Assembly (NCBI GenBank): GCA_903932755.1
Contig: CAIZHL010000566.1
Span: 1-10,293 of the forward strand
Source: an uncultured beta proteobacterium
GTDB taxonomy: Bacteria; Pseudomonadota; Gammaproteobacteria; Burkholderiales; Rhodocyclaceae
DNA: 10,293 nt
Reading direction: 5' to 3'
Part shown: piece after piece, positions 4,303 through 10,293 of the stretch
Layout: every line of letters begins with the position of its first letter
How positions within the stretch are numbered: the first letter of the stretch is position 1
Position numbers and translations under genes: made by a program
The notes under the pieces: generated by a model
Told to the model about the DNA's origin: nothing
The model's database searches: none
The model's input: only the letters and a program-made list of their open reading frames with translations

Positions 4303-6444
4303 ATGAACATCCCGCATCTCCTGCAACGAGCCCTGCCGTTCCTGCGCTGGTTTCCCTATTCGGGCGCCTCGCTGCGCGCCGACTTCATCGCCGGGCTGAC
4401 GGTGGCGCTGGTGCTGGTGCCGCAGTCGATGGCCTATGCGCAGTTGGCCGGAATGCCGGCCTATTACGGCCTGTATGCCGCCTTCCTGCCTGTGGCGGTA
4501 GCGGCGCTGTGGGGGTCCTCCCGGCAACTCGGCACCGGCCCGGTGGCCGTCGCCTCGCTGCTGACCGCCTCGTCCCTGACGCCGCTCGCGGCGCCCGGTT
4601 CGGAAGCCTTCATCGCGCTGGCGATCATGCTGGCGCTGCTGGTCGGCGTGATACAGCTCACCCTCGGCGCCTTCAAGCTCGGCGTGGTGGTGAACTTCCT
4701 TTCGCATCCGGTCATCGTCGGCTTTACCAATGCGGCTGCGATCATCATCGCGCTGTCGCAGGTGAACAAGCTGATCGGCGTGCCCATGGGACGCTCGGAG
4801 TCCTTCATGCGGGACATCTGGGGCGTGGCCGGACTGGTCGGCGACACCCACCTGCCGACCCTGGCGATGGGGGCGACGGCCATCGCGATCATGTGGGTGA
4901 TCCGCAAGAAGGCGCCCAAACTGCCGGGGGTACTGATCGCCGTGGCACTGACCACCGTCGTCTCCTGGCAGATCGGCTTTGAGCGCAATGCGACCGCAAC
5001 GCTGGAACAGATCGCCGATACCGAGGCGCATGCGCTGCTGACCGAGTTCGTCCGCACCGAGGCGCGCATTCGCGAGATCAACGAGCAACTCGTGGCCAGG
5101 AGCGCGGACATCAAGAAGTTGCAGAAGGCGGGCGGCGACCAGGCACACGCGGTGGCCACGCTCAACTACGAAATCGAACTGGCGAAGTTGCAACTCAAGG
5201 ACAGCGAGGACGAAAATCGCAAGCACAACCGCGCCGTGCGCAGCATCGTCTTCGAACAGGTTCCCGGCGCGGCGGGCGAGCCGGCCAGGTTCCATGCGCT
5301 GGGCAAGCTGCCGGCCGGCGTTCAGTCCGACGGCACGCAATGGCGCATCGCCCGTGCCACGAGCGGCAGCCTCAAGCTGTCCGGGGGGGGCGACGTGGTC
5401 GGCAAAGTGCCGGAGGGCCTGCCCTCGGTCGGCCTGCCGAAGTTTTCCTGGGACATGATCGGCAGCCTGCTCACCGCCGCCATCGTCATCTCGCTGGTCG
5501 GCTTCATGGAGGCGATCTCGATCGCCAAGGCCATCGCCGCCAAGACCAAGCAGAAGATCGATCCCAACCAGGAGTTGATCGGGCAGGGCCTGGCCAACCT
5601 GGTCGGGGCGATGACCCAGTCGTTTCCGGTATCGGGTTCCTTCTCTCGCTCCGCGGTCAATATAAACGCCGGGGCGAAAACCGGGATGTCCTCGGTGATC
5701 ACGGCAGCCTTCGTGCTGCTGACCCTGTTGTTCCTGACGCCGCTGCTCTACCACCTGCCGCAGGCGGTGCTGGCCGCCGTGATCATCATGGCGGTGATCG
5801 GCCTGATCAATTTCGATGCGATCAAGCATGCCTGGCAGGCCAACCGCCACGACGGCATCGCCTCGATCGTCACCTTCGTCGCCACGCTCGCGTTCGCGCC
5901 GCACCTCGATTCGGGCATCATGATTGGCGCCGGCCTGGCCATCGGCCTCTATCTCTATCGCACCATGACGCCGCGCGTGGCGATACTCGGCCGCCATCCC
6001 GACGGCACCTTGCGCGACGCAGCGGTACACCAGTTGCCGCCGTCGAAGATCGTCACCGCGGTGCGTTTCGACGGCCGCCTGTATTTTGCCAACGTGTCCT
6101 ATTTCGAGGACGCGATCCTCGATGCGGTCGCGGCAAATCCGGAGGCGCGCGCGCTGCTGGTGGTCGGCAACGGCATCAACGAGCTCGATGCCTCGGGCGA
6201 AGAAGTCATGCACCACGTTGTCCAGCACATGCGCGATGCCGGCATCGAAGTGTCGTTCTCCGGCCTGAAGAAGCAGGTGATCGACGTCATGCGCGCCACC
6301 GGACTGCTCGATTTCATCGGCGAGCAAAGGCTGTTCGCCACCGCAGATGAGGCGCTGGAAGCCATTCATGCCGAAGCCGCGGAGCGTGGCCAGGATGACG
6401 CGGCAAGTCCGTTGCGCCCTGTCGCCGCAAGGCGCTTCGGTTGA
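4303..6444 (+). CDS. SulP-family inorganic anion transporter with STAS domain and unusual internal insert
   Basis: The 713-residue inner-membrane protein belongs to the SulP/SLC26 family, whose members carry sulfate, bicarbonate or other anions; the substrate here is unknown. The signature MPAYYGLYAAFLPVAVAALW (51-70) and GSSRQLGTGPVAVASLL (71-87) are clear. The transport domain resumes at VPEGLPSVGLPKFSWD (369-384), with QSFPVSGSFSRSAVN (439-453) beyond. A C-terminal STAS domain (about 580-690) has the D-x-S-G loop (Asp629, Ser631). The oddity is residues about 229-362, between a membrane helix and the GLP motif, where relatives have a short loop. This part reads as two amphipathic helices (about 234-275 and 281-309) with heptad hydrophobics, joined by KAGGDQ. 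A region with strand-like segments follows (about 313-365). In the usual topology this loop faces the periplasm, which is inference. Without it the length is about 580, near the family norm. The ATG at 4303 has only a weak Shine-Dalgarno. Confidence 0.92.
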   Translation: MNIPHLLQRALPFLRWFPYSGASLRADFIAGLTVALVLVPQSMAYAQLAGMPAYYGLYAAFLPVAVAALWGSSRQLGTGPVAVASLLTASSLTPLAAPGSEAFIALAIMLALLVGVIQLTLGAFKLGVVVNFLSHPVIVGFTNAAAIIIALSQVNKLIGVPMGRSESFMRDIWGVAGLVGDTHLPTLAMGATAIAIMWVIRKKAPKLPGVLIAVALTTVVSWQIGFERNATATLEQIADTEAHALLTEFVRTEARIREINEQLVARSADIKKLQKAGGDQAHAVATLNYEIELAKLQLKDSEDENRKHNRAVRSIVFEQVPGAAGEPARFHALGKLPAGVQSDGTQWRIARATSGSLKLSGGGDVVGKVPEGLPSVGLPKFSWDMIGSLLTAAIVISLVGFMEAISIAKAIAAKTKQKIDPNQELIGQGLANLVGAMTQSFPVSGSFSRSAVNINAGAKTGMSSVITAAFVLLTLLFLTPLLYHLPQAVLAAVIIMAVIGLINFDAIKHAWQANRHDGIASIVTFVATLAFAPHLDSGIMIGAGLAIGLYLYRTMTPRVAILGRHPDGTLRDAAVHQLPPSKIVTAVRFDGRLYFANVSYFEDAILDAVAANPEARALLVVGNGINELDASGEEVMHHVVQHMRDAGIEVSFSGLKKQVIDVMRATGLLDFIGEQRLFATADEALEAIHAEAAERGQDDAASPLRPVAARRFG

Positions 6445-6486
6445 TTTCGGATGCGAAGCCGGCGCCGCTCCAGAACCAATGCAAAG

Positions 6487-6492
6487 TAAAAT
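6487..6492 (+). promoter_or_regulatory. Possible -10 element for the hyf genes
   Basis: TAAAAT (5 of 6 to TATAAT) lies 76 nt before the hyfB start in the 124-nt gap after SulP. No good -35 hexamer is seen at the right distance and no sigma54 -24/-12 pair was found in the gap. Read-through from SulP is an equally likely source of transcription. Confidence 0.25.
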
Positions 6493-6556
6493 CCCTACGC
6501 TATGCAGTGCCTTCCCGAATCCCTTTCCATCCCGGTCGTCTCCGCACGCCCGTCGC

Positions 6557-6561
6557 GGAGG
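6557..6561 (+). promoter_or_regulatory. Shine-Dalgarno that fixes the hyfB GTG start
   Basis: GGAGG ends 7 nt before the GTG at 6569. It is a strong site in the window and supports the GTG start. Confidence 0.75.
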
Positions 6562-6568
6562 CCGCTGA

Positions 6569-8581
6569 GTGCCAGGTAACCTGCTGTCCATCGATGCCTT
6601 GCTGATCGCCGCTGCTGCCTGGCTGGCGATCGGCCTGTGCGGGCTCGTCGCGCCGCGCAACGCGGCCTTCATCAGCAGGGTGCTGTTTCCGCTGGGTGCC
6701 GCGGTCGGCATCGGCATGGGCGTCGCGGCGCTGAATGCTCTGGGCGGCGAGGCGCAGACGGCGGTGCTGGTGATCGGCCTGCCCGACCTGCCTTTCCACC
6801 TGCGGCTGGACAACCTGTCGGCGGTGTTTGCCTTGCTGCTGGGTTTCGCCTCGGCCGGCATTTCGATCTATGCCGCCGGCTACTTCCGCAAGGGCGCCGG
6901 TGCCTCGCCCGGGGTACTCTGCCTCGAATACCACCTGTTCCTCGCCAGCATGCTGATGGTGCTGCTGGCCGACGACGCTTACGCCTTCATGGTGGCCTGG
7001 GAAACCATGGCCCTGTCATCCTTCTTCCTCGTCACCACCGACCACAAGCACGAGGAAATCCGTCGCGCCGGATTCCTCTACCTGCTGATCGCGCATATCG
7101 GCGCCATCGGCATCCTGCTGTCCTTCGGCGTCATGACCGGCGGCGCCGGTGACTACAGCTTCGCGGCGATGCGCACCCAGGAACTGGCGCCGTTCTGGAG
7201 CTCGGCGGCCTTCCTCCTGGCACTGGCCGGGTTCGGCGCCAAGGCCGGCCTGGTGCCGCTCCATGTCTGGCTGCCCGAGGCGCACCCGGCGGCGCCCTCG
7301 CCGGTGTCGGCGATGATGAGCGGCGTGATGCTGAAAACCGCCATCTACGGACTGCTGCGGGTGAGCTTCGACCTGCTGCACACGACGATCTGGTGGTGGG
7401 GCGTGGTGGCGCTGGTGGTCGGCCTCGTCACCGCGCTGTTCGGCGTGCTCTACGCCACGGTGCAAAACGACATGAAGCGGCTGCTGGCCTATTCCTCGAT
7501 CGAGAACATCGGCCTGATCGCCGTCGGCATCGGCCTGACCCTGATCTTCCATGCCTATCGCATGGAAGCGCTGGCGGCACTGGCCATGACCGCGGTGCTC
7601 TACCACTGCCTCGCCCATGCCGGGTTCAAGAGCCTGCTCTTCCTCTGCACCGGCTCGGTGCTGCACGCGACGAAGGAACGCAACCTGGGCAAGCTCGGCG
7701 GCCTGATCCACCGCATGCCCTGGGTGGCGTGGCTGGCGCTGGCCGGAGTGATCGCCAGCGCGGGCCTGCCGCCGTTGTCGGGCTTTGTCTCCGAGTGGCT
7801 GCTGCTGCAAAGCTTCCTTTTTTCGCCCGGCCTGCCGCATCCCTGGCTCAACATGGTGGTGCCGGTGGCGGCAGCATTGGTGGTGCTGGTCGCCGCGCTG
7901 GCCGGTTTCGCCATGGTCAAGTTCTACGGCATCATCTTCCTCGGCCAGATGCGCGAGCCGGCCCTGCAGGATGCGCACGATGCCGGTCCCTGGGAAAAGG
8001 CCGGCCTGATCTGGCTGGCGCTGATCACGCTGCTGCTCGGCGTCATGCCTTCGACCGTGATCCTGCGCATCGATGCCGCCACGCGCCAGTTGCTGGGCAC
8101 GGGGCTGGCCGACAAACTGAATGAGCATGGCTGGTGGATGCTGGCGCCGATCTCGGCGGAACGGGCCAGCTATGAGCCGCTGCTGGTGTTGGTGACCATC
8201 GCCGTCGTGTTGCTGTTCACGCGCTGGTTGGTCAAGGCGCTCTATCACGGCCGCGTGCGCCGCACCACCGCCTGGGACTGCGGCTACCATTTCGAGGGGC
8301 CGCGCGCGCAGGACACCGCCGAAGGCTTCAGCCAGCCGATCCGCCGCATCTTCGAGCCGATGTTCCGCATGGAGCGGCATTTCCCGACGGCGCGCGACAC
8401 CAAGCCTTACTACAGCGTCAAGGTCGAGGACCACTTCTGGTACTGGTGTTACCTGCCGGTGGCGAAGGTGGCCAATTGGATCTCGACGCTTATCATCACC
8501 CTGCAGGGCGGGCGCATCGCCGTCTACCTGATGTACAGCTTCGTTACCCTGCTGGTTCTATTGCTCGTGGCAAGGCCATGA
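6569..8581 (+). CDS. hyfB: Hydrogenase-4 component B-type membrane subunit (NuoL/M-like)
   Basis: The 670-residue polytopic protein has the length of E. coli HyfB and belongs to the proton-translocating NuoL/NuoM/MrpA superfamily. Key charged residues are visible: Glu145 in AFMVAWETMALSSFFLV, Lys225 in GFGAKAGLVPLHVWLPEAHP, Lys256 in SGVMLKTAIYGLLR, Lys354 in HAGFKSLLF, and Glu409 in GLPPLSGFVSEW. The C-terminal extension, TAWDCGYHF (567-575) followed by FSQPIRRIFEPMFR (587-600) and a last membrane helix, is typical of HyfB/HycC rather than Complex I. In this family the subunit forms part of the ion-pumping arm of formate hydrogenlyase, group 4 hydrogenases or related Ehr complexes. It starts at GTG with a GGAGG Shine-Dalgarno, and its stop overlaps the hyfC start in ATGA. 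Confidence 0.92.
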   Translation: MPGNLLSIDALLIAAAAWLAIGLCGLVAPRNAAFISRVLFPLGAAVGIGMGVAALNALGGEAQTAVLVIGLPDLPFHLRLDNLSAVFALLLGFASAGISIYAAGYFRKGAGASPGVLCLEYHLFLASMLMVLLADDAYAFMVAWETMALSSFFLVTTDHKHEEIRRAGFLYLLIAHIGAIGILLSFGVMTGGAGDYSFAAMRTQELAPFWSSAAFLLALAGFGAKAGLVPLHVWLPEAHPAAPSPVSAMMSGVMLKTAIYGLLRVSFDLLHTTIWWWGVVALVVGLVTALFGVLYATVQNDMKRLLAYSSIENIGLIAVGIGLTLIFHAYRMEALAALAMTAVLYHCLAHAGFKSLLFLCTGSVLHATKERNLGKLGGLIHRMPWVAWLALAGVIASAGLPPLSGFVSEWLLLQSFLFSPGLPHPWLNMVVPVAAALVVLVAALAGFAMVKFYGIIFLGQMREPALQDAHDAGPWEKAGLIWLALITLLLGVMPSTVILRIDAATRQLLGTGLADKLNEHGWWMLAPISAERASYEPLLVLVTIAVVLLFTRWLVKALYHGRVRRTTAWDCGYHFEGPRAQDTAEGFSQPIRRIFEPMFRMERHFPTARDTKPYYSVKVEDHFWYWCYLPVAKVANWISTLIITLQGGRIAVYLMYSFVTLLVLLLVARP

Positions 8582-9534
8582 TTAGTTTGTCCGGATTCTT
8601 TGGCCAGCTGTTCGCCATTGCGCTGGCATTGGTGCTGGCGCCACTGCTCTCGGGTTGGGTCGGACAATGTCGCGCCTGGTTTCAGAGCCGCACGGCGCCG
8701 CCGCTGCTGCTGCCGTATTACATGCTGCAAAAGCTTTTCAACAAGGACGTGGTGCTGGCCCACGGTGCGTCCTCATTGTTCCGCGCTGCGCCTTTCGTCA
8801 TCTTCGGCTGCATGGTGCTGGCCTGCGCCATCGTGCCGACCTTGTCCACCGACCTGCCCTTCGCTCCGGCGGCCGATGCCCTGGCGCTGGTCGGCGTCTT
8901 TGGCCTGGCGCGAATTTTCATTTCCCTGGCGGGCATGGATATCGGCACGGCATTCGGCACCCTGGGCGGGCGGCGCGAAATGCTGGTCGGCTTCCTCGCC
9001 GAACCTGCGCTGCTGATGGTGATCTTCACGCTGGCCATGATCGCCCAATCGACCTCGCTGGCGACCATCGTCGAAACGCTCGCACACCGCGACATGGTGA
9101 TCTATCCCAGCCTGGCCTTTGCCGGCATCGCCTTCACCTTCGTCTCGCTGGCCGAGAACGCCCGCGTGCCGGTGGACAATCCGGCGACGCACCTCGAACT
9201 GACCATGATCCACGAGGCCATGATCCTCGAATATTCCGGTCGCCACCTGGCGCTGATCGAGTGGGCGGCGAGCCTCAAGCTCTACGCCTATTCCTGCCTC
9301 GGCCTCGCCCTGTTCTTCCCCTGGGGCATTGCCCCGGGGGACGATTTCCTGGCACTGGCGGCGGCGATTCCGCTGCTGCTGCTGAAGCTCGCCATCGGCG
9401 GCGTCCTCCTCGCCGGCATCGAGACGGTCAACGCCAAGATGCGCATTTTCCGCGCTCCGGAGTTTCTCGGCACCGCCTTCATGCTGGCGGTGCTCGGCCT
9501 GCTGGTGCGGCTGTTGCTGGAAAGCAAGGTATGA
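8578..9534 (+). CDS. hyfC: Hydrogenase-4 component C-type membrane subunit (NuoH-like)
   Basis: The 318-residue protein corresponds to HyfC/HycD (about 307-315 in E. coli) and to NuoH of Complex I, the subunit that anchors the hydrophilic catalytic arm to the membrane and forms the entry of the ion path. Diagnostic stretches are PLLLPYYMLQKLFNKD (42-57), GTAFGTLGGRREMLVGFLAE (123-142), AENARVPVDNPATHLELTMI (192-211) and HEAMILEYSG (212-221). The acidic residues in the last two blocks match the conserved Glu-rich loop of NuoH/HycD. Several hydrophobic segments are visible (about 9-28, 72-90, 100-119, 143-157, 176-191, 236-250, 257-280, 298-314). The ATG is embedded in the hyfB stop (ATGA, 4-nt overlap), which indicates translational coupling. 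Confidence 0.93.
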   Translation: MISLSGFFGQLFAIALALVLAPLLSGWVGQCRAWFQSRTAPPLLLPYYMLQKLFNKDVVLAHGASSLFRAAPFVIFGCMVLACAIVPTLSTDLPFAPAADALALVGVFGLARIFISLAGMDIGTAFGTLGGRREMLVGFLAEPALLMVIFTLAMIAQSTSLATIVETLAHRDMVIYPSLAFAGIAFTFVSLAENARVPVDNPATHLELTMIHEAMILEYSGRHLALIEWAASLKLYAYSCLGLALFFPWGIAPGDDFLALAAAIPLLLLKLAIGGVLLAGIETVNAKMRIFRAPEFLGTAFMLAVLGLLVRLLLESKV

Positions 9535-10199
9535 ACGCCGCCATTCCCTTCTCTGCCCAGCTCATCAATCTGTTCGCGGCCGTGATCCTGCTGCTGGCTT
9601 TCGCCATGCTTGCCCAGCGCCGCCTGCCGGCGCTGATCAACCTGTTCGCTTTGCAGGGCATGGCGCTTTGCCTGGCAACCCTGGTGGCGGCGGTAAGTAC
9701 CGGGCAGGTGCATCTTTACTACTCGGCCGGACTGACCCTGGTGCTCAAGGTGCTGCTGCTGCCCTGGATCCTGCATCGCCTGGTGCGCCAGCTCAACGTC
9801 AAGCGCGAGGTGGAAGCGCTGATCAAGATCCCGACCACCATGCTGGTGGGCCTTGGCCTGGTCATGGTCGCCTTCAATGTTGCGTTGCCGATCTCGGAGC
9901 TCTCCCACACCATCACCCGCGGCACGCTGGGCATCGCGCTGGCCGTGGTGATGCTGGCCTTCCTGATGATGATCACGCGGCAGAAGGCCATCACCCAGGT
10001 GGTCGGCTTCCTCTCGATGGAAAACGGCCTGTTCCTCGCCGCCACCAGCGCCACTTACGGCATGCCGATGGTGGTGGAACTCGGCATCGCGCTCGACGTG
10101 CTGGTCGGCGTCATCATCCTCGGCGTGTTCTTCTTCCAGATCCGTGACCAGTTCGACAGCCTGGACATCCGGCACATGGAAAAGCTGAAGGATAGTTAA
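9531..10199 (+). CDS. hyfE: Hydrogenase-4 component E-type membrane subunit (NuoK-like C-terminus)
   Basis: The 222-residue protein is close to E. coli HyfE (about 216). Its C-terminal half resembles NuoK: VVGFLSMENGLFLA (157-170) places Glu164, and MPMVVELGIALDVLVGVIIL (178-197) places Glu183, in the two membrane helices that carry the conserved carboxylates of NuoK. The N-terminal half adds further membrane helices (about 8-28, 33-56, 65-85, 103-120), as in HyfE. It starts at ATGA overlapping the hyfC stop and carries AAGG just before the ATG. In E. coli hyfD lies between hyfC and hyfE; here hyfE follows hyfC directly. The catalytic subunits (HyfG and HyfI types) and HyfF are expected to the right, outside the window. 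Confidence 0.92.
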   Translation: MNAAIPFSAQLINLFAAVILLLAFAMLAQRRLPALINLFALQGMALCLATLVAAVSTGQVHLYYSAGLTLVLKVLLLPWILHRLVRQLNVKREVEALIKIPTTMLVGLGLVMVAFNVALPISELSHTITRGTLGIALAVVMLAFLMMITRQKAITQVVGFLSMENGLFLAATSATYGMPMVVELGIALDVLVGVIILGVFFFQIRDQFDSLDIRHMEKLKDS

Positions 10200-10293
10200 G
10201 GCCCGTGGCTTCGATATACATCTACTTATCGTGAAACAGAGCAACTTCGTCAGCGCCCGGGCTCGCAAATTGGCCCGCCCCTCCCATCCTCCC
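10200..10293 (+). other. Region after hyfE, no gene assigned
   Basis: The last 94 nt have no ATG on the plus strand. A frame starting at GTG 10231 stays open to the edge (VKQSNFVSARARKLARPSHP...), but it does not resemble the start of HyfF and has no Shine-Dalgarno. On the minus strand, four G runs at 10293-10274 (3, 3, 4, 3 with loops of 5, 1, 1) form a second G-quadruplex motif. GCCCGGGC near 10255-10262 is a short palindrome. Confidence 0.4.

Noticed and set aside
4291..6861. Very long open frame on the minus strand opposite SulP
   Set aside because: It is rich in Arg, Gln, His, Asp and Gly with no domain or membrane pattern, as expected for the antisense of a GC-rich gene; SulP on the other strand is clear.
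7016..8434. Long open frame on the minus strand opposite hyfB
   Set aside because: It has the same antisense composition and no recognisable motif; hyfB has a strong start and family signatures.
10231..10293. Start of a further gene at GTG 10231
   Set aside because: There is no Shine-Dalgarno, the residues do not resemble HyfF or another known start, and only 21 codons are visible.
1..10293. CRISPR arrays, tRNA or rRNA genes, insertion-sequence transposases
   Set aside because: No regularly spaced repeats, no cloverleaf-like or rRNA segments and no transposase motifs were seen by eye on either strand.

Overview
The window is GC-rich, tightly packed and bacterial. Gene content and the flavour of the proteins suggest a betaproteobacterium with a facultatively anaerobic or anaerobic lifestyle, most like Rhodocyclales. 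Supporting points are an AroG-type DAHP synthase, a 2-oxoacid:ferredoxin oxidoreductase subunit, a PduO-type corrinoid adenosyltransferase, a SulP transporter, a near-consensus FNR/ANR box and a Hyf-type membrane module. The taxonomic placement is inference.

Layout from left to right. (1) 1-273, minus: the N-terminal part of the gamma subunit of a pyruvate/2-oxoacid:ferredoxin oxidoreductase, cut by the window edge. (2) 412-1479, plus, divergent from it: aroG, first enzyme of the shikimate pathway. (3) 1548-2078, plus: a stand-alone cyclic-nucleotide-binding-fold protein whose start lies just after a perfect TATAAT, so its mRNA may be leaderless. (4) 2970-2100, minus: a two-gene operon of a DUF2249 protein and an FmdE-like protein, 4 nt apart, converging on gene 3. 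Upstream is an FNR/ANR-type box whose spacing to a -10 element fits a class II activated promoter. (5) 3145-3256: a nested fold-back element with two inverted REP-like hairpins whose stems differ by compensatory changes. It abuts the stop codon of (6) 3912-3256, minus: a PduO-type ATP:cob(I)alamin adenosyltransferase with an extra low-complexity stretch of about 33 residues, encoded by a structured DNA insert containing a strong G-quadruplex and mirror-repeat tract. (7) 3913-4302: a non-coding divergent intergenic region rich in dyad symmetries. (8) 4303-6444, plus: a SulP-family anion transporter with a C-terminal STAS domain and an unusual insert of about 134 residues, part of it a predicted helical hairpin. 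(9) 6569-10199, plus: hyfB, hyfC and hyfE with ATGA overlaps. These are membrane-arm subunits of a hydrogenase-4, formate-hydrogenlyase or energy-converting-hydrogenase-related complex; the catalytic subunits would lie beyond the right edge.

The genes do not form one pathway. Two blocks look like functional units: the FNR-boxed DUF2249-FmdE pair, and the hyfBCE module, possibly with SulP upstream on the same strand. The features most worth a second look are the SulP insert, the structured insert inside the adenosyltransferase gene, the REPIN-like element, and the putative FNR-controlled DUF2249-FmdE operon.
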